This document shows, in pieces, positions 1 to 10,668 of a DNA stretch of 64,000 bases. The DNA lies in contig JAESUZ010005528.1 in NCBI GenBank assembly GCA_017311185.1, positions 1,116,001 through 1,180,000 of the forward strand, read 5' to 3'. How positions within the stretch are numbered: position 1 is the first letter of the stretch; every line of letters begins with the position of its first letter. Made by a program: the position numbers and the translations under genes. The DNA is from Proteles cristata cristata (lineage: Eukaryota > Chordata > Mammalia > Carnivora > Hyaenidae). The notes under the pieces were generated by a model. That model saw nothing but the letters and a program-made list of their open reading frames with translations, had not been told where the DNA came from and did no database searches.

Positions 1-1418
1 TGATCCCTACCTTGGAATGGTCGTAGGGAGTGTCATGGGTTGAAAGAATGAACTCTTCTGACTGGAGGCTTCCTGAAGTTCTGAGTACCTAGAAGTCAGC
101 TAGGAGAATCTGGGAGCCTGGGAGGAGATGATGGACAAGTTCAGAAAAGAGAAGTGGGAACATTGTCTGCAGAATTTTCTTTCACTGTGGGGCCATCAAA
201 TTCCCTGTTGCCCAAGCTGACCCCTTGGGGGATATCTTAGACTTTCTTTGTCTAGTCAATCAGCAAGCACGATCCAGGCTCCTTGTATTTTTTATCAGTG
301 GTTTCTCTCCTCCCCAGGCGGACAACATTTCTTTCTCAGACCTTCACTACTTCTCACCTGAGCTGTGGGCATTTCCTTCTCCTGGCCACCAGTCTCAATC
401 CTCATAAATCCATACCCCTCAATATAGCCAGAAAAATGTTCCAAAAGGGTAACTTTTCTTCCCTAAAACCATTAAGAAATGTCCCCCTCATCCCAAGATG
501 TTTCCCCTAATTGTAGGACCTTTGCAACTGGCAGCTCTGAGGATGCTTTTAGAAACTCATGGTGACAGCATTACCTGATATTGAATTCCACAGCACCAAG
601 CGCACTCCCTTCCCAGCTTCCTCTCCATATTTCTAAGTGAAAAGTTTGCCATATGTGCTTCATGGTTTTCACACTCCTTGAAAACCTACTGATTTCCCTT
701 TTTAGCCAAGAGACAGTAGGCTCAGAGCCTTTGCAGGCAAACGTATCTAGCAAGGGTTTATGAAAATAATTTGTTTTTACTTTACTTGTTTCACCATTAT
801 GTTTACAGCAAAAGACATGGGTTATTATTTACAAGAGGAATAGAGTTTTCTTAGATGGCAGGTTTAGTTAGGTTGAAAAAAGGGAAAACTGAGGAAAATC
901 TTAAGAGGTTAAGTAAGAGATACTGCATTCCTTCGATCTGGCAAAAATTGTGCAGGTGACACTGGCTGGTTTGGAAAACACAGACCCCATAGGACATAAT
1001 TCCTGTTGCTTAACGTGTCTCCACCTTCTGTTCCCATCTCACTTCCAGTTGCCTTGGGTAGTAGTGTTTCCTGGTCTCACTGTCATCCTGTGGGGTGCCT
1101 GGGGTCCTGGCCTCCTGTCAGTCACTGGGCCCTGGCTGGAATGAGTGTGCTGGCCCTTTCCCTACCTGGCAACGGCTCCCATTGTCTTTGAGTCTCGGCT
1201 CAGTTTTCTGCCCCTTCAAGTAGTTCTCCTGTCCTGCTCTCTGCACACTCCTGTCCACTGGGATGGCTGGCCTTTCTGGATTCGTTTATTCATCATCTAT
1301 TGCAGGGCAGACCCTCTACTCCTGCCCCACTCCCAGGAGAAGTACCGTCCAGTGGGGCTGAGACCCCCACGTAAAGGGATGAGGTGATTGCGATGTAGTA
1401 TGGTAATTACGACGTTTA
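1..1418. other. non-coding, no gene recognised
   Basis: Mixed-composition sequence with only short unrelated open frames on both strands. I see no splice-bounded exon, promoter-like CpG cluster or confidently classifiable repeat. A weak L2-like phrase near 1,285-1,315 (TTTATTCATCATCTATTGCA) is too short to call. Confidence 0.6.
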
Positions 1419-1640
1419 CAGTAGCTAATATTCACTGAGTGCTTTGTATGGGCCAGACATTCCACTTATATATAGTATCATAAGTATCGTTCACCATAAT
1501 AGTTTGACAAAGGAAGTGCTATTAATATCACCATTTTACAGATGAGAAAGCTGAAGCTTTAAGAGATTAAATAACTTTCTTAATACCCCAGAACCACAAA
1601 CAGATAATAACTGGCCATGCCAGGGGGAGATACATTTTGG
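1419..1640 (-). repeat. MIR SINE, degraded
   Basis: On the plus strand it reads as the reverse of the MIR consensus: an 'ATATTCACTGAGTGCTTTGTATGG' type opening, then CCATTTTACAGATGAGAAAGC, then a decayed AAATAACTTTC core. Ancient tRNA-derived SINE; no function seen. Confidence 0.7.
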
Positions 1641-1967
1641 ATCTGTGCTCTTGTTTGAGACACATCTAAATGTAAATGCACCTGGTTGTCACTGTGTCTA
1701 AATTTTGGACACAGAGGGGTGTGAGGGTGATGAGAGACCTTGTCTAAAGCAGGGCCAACAGTGCCCAAAACCCTCTTTTCTTCTGCCTGGTCCCTGGGAG
1801 GAAGCCCCCAGTGTACTTGCGGGGGACCTCACAGAGCAGGGCACAAAGTAGTCCAAGGGGACACCTTAGGGGTCCTGATGCTAGAAGATTACATTTCCCT
1901 CAGGTCTTTAAATGACTCTGTTATCTCTCCTGCAGTCCAAAAGCTCAAGGCTTTAAAATAGCAGTAT

Positions 1968-2140
1968 GTTTTCATGCACATTATTTCACTCTTGCTCACA
2001 TCTACCCTGCGAGGTATACTTTCTTAGCCCTATTTTACAGTTAAGCAAACTGAGGCTTGGGCGAATTGAGTTCTTTGTCCAAGGTCACAGAACAGCTTAG
2101 TGCTAAGAGCTGGGGTATGAATCTGACCTGATGGTTACAA
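1968..2140 (-). repeat. MIR SINE, degraded
   Basis: It contains the antisense MIR landmarks in order: a bulk 'TATTTTACAGTTAAGCAAACTGAGGC' segment, then CCAAGGTCACAGAACAGC and the start of the tRNA-like head. Separated by about 330 bp of unclassified sequence from the MIR on the same strand at 1,419-1,640. Confidence 0.7.
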
Positions 2141-3010
2141 CTTTATTGTTTTCTTTTTTTAATGATACCATATCTGCTCTTGTAGTGAATACATCAGAAT
2201 TTTGTTGTTTTGGGTTCATGGTACCTCTGAAAATGACACGCTAGCTGCCTGGAGACGATTTCTAGTCAAGGAGCATTTGGGGAAAGAACAGGATCACTAA
2301 AACCTAATCCTAGGCCCGTTATCTCCATGAACCACAATTTCGAAAAACGTGGGCTCTTTGTGGAATGGTCGTGTCCAAACTGGCATTGCTGTGGGAATCG
2401 TCGGTATTGCCCACAGGAGCCAGAAGGGATTACTTCCTGGCAGAGCCCTCTGCTTCATGATCCATCGGACTGGGGTCTAAGATTCAGCTCCTTTCAGTTT
2501 TCTCTTCTGCTTCTCAATTCACATCATCAAGCCCAGTCCAGACAGCTGGGTCCCTTGCAGTGTCTAGAGATAGTGCCACTGTCTTCAGACACTGATGCAG
2601 AAACTGAGCATCAACCACGGGCAAGAGGTTGCTGGGATAGAATGTTACCTGCACGTGGTGCTAGGACATGTAGCTTCGCTCTCCATTCCCCCGCCCACAA
2701 CCTCCCTTCAAAGAAGAGATTCCATTTTTATTAGGTTAAGGGAACAAATGACCCTCTTTGAATTTGACCCTAGCCAGCTTTGTGTGCCACCACATGCCCA
2801 TGTGTTAGTCACACCAGACTCCTCCCCATATCCCTGGGAAGTTCATAACCCTCATGCAATCATAACCTTGGAATTTCTTGGCTTAGAATGACTTACTTTA
2901 TCTTTTTCACATGTGAACGCCTACCTATTCGTGATACTCAAACCAAATACTCAGCCTCTGGGGAAAGCCTCGCTGTGTCCCCCTCTACTCTTCTCTGAAA
3001 TTCTGGAACT
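2141..3010. other. non-coding, no gene recognised
   Basis: Holds the open frame 2,327-2,734 (135 codons, plus strand). It has no domain I recognise and no splice signals or CpG context, and is most simply chance. No repeat could be classified. Confidence 0.5.
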
Positions 3011-3261
3011 CTTTAGTTCTTTTTGTTTGTTTGTTTGTTTGTTTGTTTGTTTGTTTATAGACTGGGGAGACAGAGTGCAAGCAAGGAGGGGCAGGGAGAG
3101 AGAGGGAGACACAGAACCTGAAACAGGCTCCAGGCTCTGAGCTGTCAGCATAGAACCTGACACGGGGCTCGAACCCACAAACCGCGAGATCATGACCTGA
3201 GCTGAAGTCAGACGCTTAACTGACTGAGCCACCCAGGTGCCCCTAGAAATCTTTAGTTCTT
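3011..3261 (-). mobile_element. felid SINEC insertion with 11 bp TSD
   Basis: Minus-strand SINE whose tRNA-like head lies at the right (ends ...CCACCCAGGTGCCCC near 3,243). The TSD CTTTAGTTCTT is present at 3,011-3,021 and 3,251-3,261. The A-rich tail has become a (TTTG)n microsatellite at about 3,022-3,056 (CAAA in element sense). The B-box region (CGAACCC in antisense) is intact. Confidence 0.93.
3022..3056. repeat. (TTTG)n microsatellite
   Basis: About eight uninterrupted TTTG units grown from the SINE tail. Likely length-variable between individuals. Confidence 0.95.
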
Positions 3262-3264
3262 ACA

Positions 3265-3460
3265 CCATGTAGCATAGAAGCTACAAGCACTTGCTTTAGA
3301 GTCATACAGATCTAGGCTCACAACCCAGTTTTTCCAATTATAAATAACAACATTGGGAAAGTGATTGATTGCTCTGAGTATGTCTTTATTCATTTTAAAA
3401 TGGGAGTGGCAATACCTGCTTCCTCAGGGGGCTGGTTTGAAGCTAAACACGGAATGATAC
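3265..3460 (+). repeat. MIR SINE, degraded
   Basis: Sense MIR: 'TAGCATAGAAGCTACAAGCACTTG' style head, TTTAGAGTCA, a decayed CCAGTTTTTCC segment, then AAAATGGGAGTGGCAATACC. It lies directly beside the SINE at 3,011-3,261. Confidence 0.65.
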
Positions 3461-4084
3461 ATATATAACATGGTACTACGATGTAGACACACTACCATCA
3501 CAGTTAGTTGTATTTCTCGTGCTACAAAGAAGGGTTCCCACTACATACTTTGTAGAGCAGGTATTAGGATATAAGTCGTACTTTGATTGCAGCCTTTGTC
3601 TCCCCCATGGGTTCAGTCTCTGGGCCACCCAAAGGGAGAGAGTGGGGAAGGGGAGAAACAATGAGGACATGGGGATTGAAAGCAGCAGAGGTTTTTATTT
3701 GCCATCGTCCACTCGCAGGAGACTGAGGCAGACACACCCAAGCACACAATCCTCCACCTTGCAGCCATTTAAACCAGAACAGCAGGGAGGAGGGATCAAG
3801 ACGATGGGTTCCACCTCAAGGCCTCTGATCCTGTAACGTCCTGAGCTGCCTGGCTCTTGTCCCTGCTTCCTGCCAAAAATGGTTGCAACTCTGGCTTTTT
3901 CTGGGAGGGATAGCTGTAAAGATTCCTCACCTCATCTCCAGGAATGCTCTCAAAACCAGCATCCGGGCCTTTCCCTTTCATGGGCCTTGATTTTGATCCC
4001 CATTACCCAGGAGAATCACTGGGAAGCATCCTAATGGAAAAGTACAACTGCCTCTACTCTGTGCCCAGAAATAAGTAATGCCTA
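3461..4084. other. non-coding, no gene recognised
   Basis: Open frames on both strands (for example 3,519-3,836) overlap without recognisable domains. No repeat or regulatory structure could be classified. Confidence 0.5.
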
Positions 4085-4275
4085 CATAGAACTTGGTACT
4101 TGTCTGTGCGTGGTACAGTTTGCAGACATTAACACATCTATTTAATTCTCATAATGATCATAGGGATTAATCTCTAATATTATCCCCCTGTTATGGATGA
4201 GGAAACCGAGCATCACTTACCTAAGGTTCCACAACTAGTAAGTGGCAAAAGTGGGATCCAAACCAAAAGCCACAC
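4085..4275 (-). repeat. MIR SINE, degraded
   Basis: Antisense MIR landmarks: ATTAACACATCTATTTAATTC, then TTATGGATGAGGAAACCGAG, ACAACTAGTAAGTGGCAAAA and the GGGATCCAAACC B-box equivalent. Confidence 0.75.
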
Positions 4276-4369
4276 CCCCTTAATGGACAGACAGATGGAA
4301 AGACCTTTATACAAGTCAGTTATGCATTATATGCATATTCCATTAAAGAATTCTTTAAGCTCTTTGAGG

Positions 4370-4615
4370 TTCAGCTGCAGTAACACTGCCCCTTGGAAAC
4401 TTCTCCATCGTCTCTCCCAAACTGAATGAGGTGCCTCCTTTCTTTTTTCTTTCCTTATTACTCTGGATCCACCTTGATCCTGACCCTCCAGGAGACCATG
4501 GGCTCTGGAGAACAGACAATTTACTTTACTTATCTTAGCTGCCCCGGTATCTGGCACATGTCTGACACAGCAGTGTCTGGTCTGTGAATGAATAAGTGAT
4601 TGAGGATATGTCTAT
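4370..4615 (+). repeat. L2 LINE 3' end, degraded
   Basis: Ends with the L2 3' signature in sense orientation: GGTATCTGGCACATG, a decayed stretch, then GTGAATGAATAAGTGATTG. The upstream boundary is approximate. Confidence 0.55.
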
Positions 4616-5200
4616 CTACTGAGTCTTTGGGAATCAGTCGATAATATTCTACTTCTGAAAAGCGGGGCCTCGACTCCATATATTTAAATATTGCCTCAAA
4701 TGCTTTGTAGTCATCTTGAACAAAGGCTACCTACATGCTAGTTGAAAGAGTGAATGAATGACCATCTCTTTTCTAGAACCCCTGACAAAGCCTGCCCCTA
4801 CCTCTGCTCTCAGTCTCTCTTGCCTAATGCTTTAGTCCCCACAGGCTTAATCTGTGTAGCTTATTCATGTTTAAAAATGAAGGTGACACTCTACTATCTT
4901 AGAAACACTTTCCACTCCAGCCGCTATTTTTAAAGGGGGCAAGTGCAATTGTGGTTATAGATCTATGCAAAGAGTGGCGGGAGTTTGTCATCTGTTGGTG
5001 CTGTGGAATATAGCCAATATTTGTGGCTAATTTCTCCCTTTCTCCATCAGGTTTTCTTAGTTTCTGAGCTAGATTGTGTCCCGCCATGTTATGAGAAAAA
5101 TAGCACTAAATCTAGTGAGGACTTTGTGTCCAGAAAGACTGGAAAAAGTAAGCCCCTTCCCATTCCCCTCTCCTTCTTTCTGTTTCTTATAAAAAAAAAA
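4616..5200. other. non-coding, no gene recognised
   Basis: No supported coding exon. A possible short L2 tail occurs near 4,740-4,760 (GTGAATGAATGACC). The stretch ends in a poly-A run (5,191-5,204) that marks the target of the next SINE. Confidence 0.5.
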
Positions 5201-5427
5201 AAAACAATGAATGTGGGGCACCTGGGTGGTCAATTAAGAGTCCGATTTTGGCTCAAGACATGATCTCCCGGTTCTTGGGTTCGAGCCCCCAGTCGGGCTC
5301 TGTCTCGACAGCTCAGAGCCTGGAATCTGCTTCGGATTCTGGGTCTCTCTCTCTGCTCCTCCCCCACTCATGCTCTGTCTCTCTCTCAAACATTAATAGA
5401 TTAAAAAATAAAAAAACAATGAGTGTG
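5201..5427 (+). mobile_element. felid SINEC insertion with 15 bp TSD
   Basis: Plus-strand SINE starting GGGGCACCTGGGTGG at 5,215. The flanking repeat AAAACAATGAATGTG (5,201-5,215) recurs with one mismatch at 5,413-5,427 (AAAACAATGAGTGTG). The head lost a few bases in the A-box area (GGTCAATTAAGAG), so it is not a recent copy. Confidence 0.92.
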
Positions 5428-5634
5428 TGCATGTCCTGAGAAAGGACCCTCAACATATGTCCAATGATTTCAAGGCACTGATGAAAGATGAAAAAATAAC
5501 GATTTTTTTTTTATGTAGTCCTTCTCTTTCCCTCTTTCCTGGTGTCTGTATTAAGGAGAAGATGCCTAGAAAGACCTTCCCCTACATCCTCCATGCTGAA
5601 GCGTAGCTGGTCGGGAGACCATGGGCCAGGGGGA

Positions 5635-5651
5635 CTGTGGAGTCCTTTTCT
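5635..5651. repeat. L1 target-site duplication, 3' copy
   Basis: CTGTGGAGTCCTTTTCT, identical to 12,592-12,608. It lies next to the element's tail, so it is the copy at the element's 3' end. Confidence 0.95.
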
Positions 5652-5652
5652 T

Positions 5653-5695
<43 letters not shown>
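5652..5695 (-). repeat. L1 tail, (TTTA)n microsatellite
   Basis: About ten TTTA units on the plus strand (AAAT in element sense) in place of a pure poly-A tail. Confidence 0.93.
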
Positions 5696-5699
<4 letters not shown>

Positions 5700-5889
5700 A
5701 ATAGTTTGTCAAATTAGTTTCCACATAACACCCAGTGCTCATCCCCACAAGTGCCCTCCTCCATGCCCATCCCTCCTCCCCCCCACATCCATCAGTCCTC
5801 AGTTTTTGTCAGCATTCAAGAGTCTCTCATGGTTTGCCTCTCCCCTTTCCCCCACCATTTCCGCCCTTCTTCTCCCCCTTGGTCCTCTG
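5696..5889 (-). other. L1 3' UTR with G-rich polypurine tract
   Basis: Between the ORF2 stop and the tail. In element sense it is rich in purines and G-runs; the plus strand shows CCCATCCCTCCTCCCCCCCA at about 5,765-5,784, which gives four G-runs on the minus strand, a potential G-quadruplex. G-rich 3' UTR tracts are typical of mammalian L1. The segment closely matches the truncated L1 at 30,426-30,590, so both belong to the same subfamily. Confidence 0.85.
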
Positions 5890-8800
5890 TTAAGTTCCTC
5901 CTAATCCTCCTATACGTGCACACATATGATATTTGTCCTTCTCTGCCTGACTTATTTCGCTCAGCATAACACCCTCAAGGTCCATCCATGTTGCTACACA
6001 TGGCCACATTTCATTGTTTCTCATTGCCATGTAGTATTCCATGGTATAGATAAACCACATCTTCTTGATCCATTCATCTGTTGATGGACACTTAGGCTCT
6101 TTCCAGTTTTAGCTATTGTGGAGAGTGCTGCTATGAACATTGGGGTACATGTGCTCCTATGCCTCAGCATTTCTGTATCCCTTGGGTAAATTCCTAGCAG
6201 TGCTATTGCTGGGTCATAGGGGAGTTCTATTGTTAGTTTCCTGAGGAACCTCCACACTGTTTTCCAGAGGGGCTGTACCAGTTTACATTCCCACCAACAG
6301 TATAGGAGGGTGCCCGTTTCTCCACATCCTCGCCAGCATCTAGAGTTCTCTGATTGGCTCATTTTAGCCACTCTGACTGGCATGAGGTGGTATCTCAGTG
6401 TGGTTTTGATTTGTATTTCCCTGATGAGGAGTGATGCTGAGCATCGTTTCATGTGTCTGTTGGCCATCTGGATGTCCTCTTTGGAGAAGTGTCTGTTCAT
6501 ATCTTCTGCCCATTTCTTCACTGGGTTGTTTGTTTTTCGGGCGTGTAGTTTGGTGAGTTCCTTATAGATTCTGGATATCAACCCTTTATCTGATATGTCA
6601 TTTGCAACTATTTTTCCCATTCCGTTGGTTGCCTATTAATTTTCTGGGTTGTTTCCTTGGCTGTGCAGAAGCTTTTAATCTTGATGAGGTCCCAACAGTT
6701 TATTTTTGCTCTTGATTCCTTGCTTTTGGGGATGTGTCAAGTAAGAAGTTGCTGCGGTGGAGGTCAAGGAGGTTGTTTCCTGCTTTCTCCTCTAGGGTGT
6801 TGATAGTTTCCTGTCTCACGTTCAGGTCCTTTATCCATTTTGAGTTTATTTTTGTGCATGGTGTGAGAAAATGATCTAGTTTCATTCTTCTGCATGTTGC
6901 TGTCCAGTTCTCCCAACACCATCTGTTAAAAGGCTGTCTTTTTTCCATCGGATATTCTTTCCTGCTTTGTCAAAGATTAGTTGGCTGTATACTTTTGGGT
7001 CCACTTCTGAGTTCTCAATTCTGTTCCATTGGTCTATGTGTCTGTTTTTGTGCCAATACCATACTGTCTTGATGATAACAGCTTTGTAGTAGAGGCTAAC
7101 GTCTGGGATGGTGATCCCTCCCGTTTTGGTTTTATTTTTCAGGATTACTTTGGCTATTCGGGGTCTTTTGTGGTTCCATATAAATTTTTTGATAGTTTGT
7201 TCTAGTTTTGAGAAGTATGCTGGTGCAATTTTGATTGGAATTGCATTGAATGTGTAGAGTGCCTTAGGTAGTAATGACATCTTAACTATATTTATTCTTC
7301 CTATCCATGAGCATGGAATGTTTTTCCATTTCTTTGTGTCTTCTTCAATGTCCTTCAATGTATAGTTTTCATCATACAGATCGCTTGTATCCTTGGTTAG
7401 GTTTATTCCGAGGTATTTTATGGTTTTTTGTGCCATTGTGAATGGGATCAGTTTCTTGATTTCTCTTTCTGTTGCTTCATTGTTGGTGCATAAAAATGCA
7501 ACCGATTTCTGTACGTTGATTTTGTACCCTGCAACTTGGCTGAATTCTTGGATCAGTTCTAGTAGGCTTCTGGTGGAGTCTGTCGGTTTTCTATGTAGAG
7601 TATCATGTCATCTGCGAAGAGTGAAAGTTTGACTTCCTCTTTGCCAATTCTGATGCCTTTGATTTCCTTTTGGTGTCTGATGGCTGATGCTAGGACTTCC
7701 AGCACTATGTTAAACAGCAGTGGTGAGAGTGGGCATCCCTGTCGTGTTCCTGATCTCAGGGGGAAAGCTCTCAGTTTTTCCCCATTGAGGATGATGTTCG
7801 CTGAAGGCTTCTCATAGATGGCTTTGATGATGTTTAAGTAGGTTCCTTCTATCCCAACTTTCTCGAGAGTCTTTATTAAGAAGGGATACTGTATTTTGTC
7901 AAATGCTTTTTCTGCATCTATTGACAGGATCATATGGTTTTTATCTTTTCTTTTATTGATATGATGTATCACATTGATTGATTTGCGAATATTGAACCAG
8001 CCATGTAACCCAGGAATGAATCCCACTTGATCTTGGTGGATGATTCTTTTTATATGCTGCTGGATTCGATTTGCAATGATCTTGAGAATTTTTGCATTCG
8101 TATTCATCAAGGATATTGGCCTGTAGTTCTCTTTTTTTGCTGGATCTCTGTCTGGCTTGGGAATCAGTGTGATGCTGGCTTCATAAAATGAGTCCGGGAG
8201 TTTTCCTTCGCTTTCTATTTTTTGGAATAACTTGAGAAGAATTGGGAGTAATTCTGTTTTAAATGTCTGGTAGAATTCCCCAGGGAAGCCATCAGGTCCA
8301 GGGCTCTTATTTGTTGGGAGATTTTTGATCACTGATTCAATTTCTTCACTCGTTATGGGTCTGTTCAGGTTTTCTATTTCTTCCCGTGTGAATTTTGGTA
8401 GTGAGTGTGTGTTTAGGAATTTGTCCATTTCTTCTAAGTTGTCCAATTTGTTGGCATATAATTTTTCATAGTATTCCCTGATAATGCTTGTATTTCTGAG
8501 GGGTTGGTTGTAATAAGTCCATTTTCATTCATAATTTTGTCTATTTGGGTGCTCTCTCTTTTCTTTTGGATAAGTCTGGCTAGAGGTTTGTCCATTTTGT
8601 TTACTTTTTCAAAAAACCAACTCTTGGTTTCATTGATCTGTTCAATTGTTTCTTTGGTCTCTATGTTGTTTATTTCTGCTCTAATTTTTACTATTTCTCT
8701 TCTTCTACTGGGTTTCGGGCGTTCTTGTTGCTCTGCCTCTAGTTCCTTTAGGTGAGCTGTTAGATTTTGGACTTGCGCTTTTTCTAATCTCTTGAAATAG

Positions 8801-9728
8801 GCCTGGAGAGCAATGTACTTTCCTCTTAGGACTGCCTTTGCCGCATCCCATAGATTTTGAATTGTTGTGTTTTCATTTTCATTTGTTTCCATATATTTTT
8901 TAATTTCACCTCTAATTGCCTGATTGGCCCATTCATTCTTTAGAAGGGTGTTCTTTAACCTCCATGTTTTTGGAAGTTTTCCAGACTTCTTCCTGTAATT
9001 GATTTCAAGTTTCAAAGCATTGTGATCTGACAGTGTGCATGGTAGGATCTCTATTCTTTTATATTTATTGAGGGCTGCTTTATGTCCATTATGTGATCTA
9101 TCTTGGAGAATGTGCCATGCGCACTTGAGAAGAAAGTAAATTCCCTGGCCTCAGGATGTAAAGTTCTAAATATATCCGTCAGGTCCATCTGGTCCAATGT
9201 ATCTTTCAAGTCCATTATTTCTTTAGTGATTTTCTGTCTGGTTGACCTATCCATTGCTGTAAGCAGAGTATTAAAGTCCCCTGCTATTAGCACATTCTTA
9301 TCTAGAAGCTTGTTTCTGTTTGTGATTAATTGTTTTAGATATTTAGGTGCTCCCATATTCGGTGCGTAGACATTTATGATTGTTAGTTCTTCCTGATGGA
9401 TGGACCCTGTAATTATTATGTAGTGCCCTTCTTCATCTCTTGTGATTGTCTTTAATTTAAAGTCCAGTTTGTCTGATATAAGTATCGCTACTCCGGTTTT
9501 CTTTTGATTTCCTGTAGCATGATATATATTTCTCCATCCCCTTACTTTTAATCTGAAGGTATCTTCCCGTCTAAAATGAGTTTCCTGTAGACAGCATACA
9601 GATGGATTTTGTTTTTTAATCCATTCTGCTACCCTATGTCTTTTGATTGGAGCATTCAGCCCATTTACATTCAGTGTTATTATTGAAATATGTGGGTTAA
9701 GAGTCTTTGTATCTTTTGTAGGGTTCAT
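5890..9728 (-). pseudogene. L1 ORF2 (endonuclease-reverse transcriptase), frameshifted
   Basis: ORF2p makes the nick and reverse-transcribes L1 RNA in target-primed reverse transcription. The ATG is at 9,728 and the TAA near 5,890-5,892; allowing for seven missing bases this is 1,282 codons, close to the usual L1 length. An N-terminal apurinic-type endonuclease (about residues 1-240) shows the QETH, GDFNT and SKIDHI motifs, with the SDHNAL motif just after the first frameshift. The reverse transcriptase has [28 protein letters not shown] and the catalytic FADD at 7,618-7,607 (about residue 705). The C-terminal Cys-rich segment (CWRGCG...CWW) starts near 6,338. Frame breaks lie near 9,087, 8,493, 7,589, 6,930, 6,715, 6,612 and 6,099. 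Each is a one-base loss, mostly in short homopolymers; I saw no internal stop that is not explained by a shift. Confidence 0.95.
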
Positions 9729-9774
9729 GTTTGTGGTGGTGTCTCTGGAATCTTTATTCCTTGCAACCTTTCCT

Positions 9775-10668
9775 TCAGAGCATCCCCCTCAGGATTTCTT
9801 GTACGGCTGGCTTCGTGGTGACAAATTCTTTCAATTTCTGTTTATTTGGAAAGGTTTTGATCTCTCCTTCTATTTTGAATGACAGGCCTGCTGGATAGAG
9901 GATTCTTGGCTGCATATTTTTACTGTTCATCACATTGAAGATCTCTTGCCATTCCTTTCTGGCCTGCCACGTTTCAGTAGATAGGTCTGTCACCACTCTG
10001 ATGGGTTTCCCTTTGTATGTGAGGGCCCTTTTCTCCCTAGCTGCTTTCAAAATTCTCTCTTTGTCCTTGTATTTTGCCATTTTTATGATGATATGTCGTG
10101 CAGAAGATCGATTCAAGTTACGTCTGAGAGTAGTCCTCTGAGCCTCTTGAATTTACACATTGACTTCCTTCCCCAGGTCGGGGAAGTTCTCTGCTATAAT
10201 TTGTTCCAGGACTCCTTCAGCACCTTTCCCTGTCTCTTCCTCTTCTGGGATTCCTATGATACGGATATTGTTGCGTTTGACTGTGTCGCTGAGCTCTTGA
10301 ATTCTTTTTTCCTGTTCCTGGATCAGTTTATCTCTTTTTTTGTCAGCTTCTTGTTTTTCTAGAATGGTGTCTTCTAAATCACTTATTCTCCTTTCTGCCT
10401 CTTCAAGCCGTGCATTGGAGGCCTCTAATTTATTATGTATCTCATTTATTGCATTTTTTAATTCTTCATGCCTATTTTTATTTTCCATTCTGTCTGTAGC
10501 CATAGTTTCTTTGATGTCCCCTATGTTTTTTTCCAGCCCTGCTATTAATTTTACCATTATTATTCTAAAATCTTGTTCACTTATGCTGCTGATATCTGTT
10601 TTGAGCAGTTCATTAGCTGTCATTTCTTCTTGGAGTTTCTTTGGAGGAGAGCTCTTTCGTTTCGTCAT
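9775..10668 (-). pseudogene. L1 ORF1 (RNA-binding coiled-coil protein), one nonsense codon
   Basis: ORF1p is the trimeric nucleic-acid-binding chaperone that coats L1 RNA. I chose the ATG at 10,668 (MTKRKSSPPKK) because it opens the basic N-terminus; an in-frame ATG at 10,812 would add 48 residues of 5' UTR-like sequence. A heptad-rich coiled coil spans about residues 45-130, the RRM begins near residue 135 (IRIIGIPEEEE), and the C-terminal domain includes ARHIIIKM, KGKPIRV and RILYPAGLSF. The total is 298 codons with the stop. A single in-frame TAA at 10,155-10,153 (residue 172) interrupts it just before IQEAQRT, where a Gln codon is usual in the family. The frame is otherwise unbroken. The gap to ORF2 is 46 nt. 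Confidence 0.93.

Noticed and set aside
2327..2734. 135-codon plus-strand open frame
   Set aside because: No recognisable domain, splice site or promoter context; best explained by chance.
3100..3245. tRNA-like sequence (A-box and B-box) in the SINEs
   Set aside because: This is the tRNA-Lys-derived head of SINEC elements; it is followed by a SINE body and A-rich tail and is not a tRNA gene.
5542..5904. 120-codon plus-strand frame at the L1 3' end
   Set aside because: The run of Leu-Phe-Ile-Tyr codons is just the (TTTA)n L1 tail in translation.
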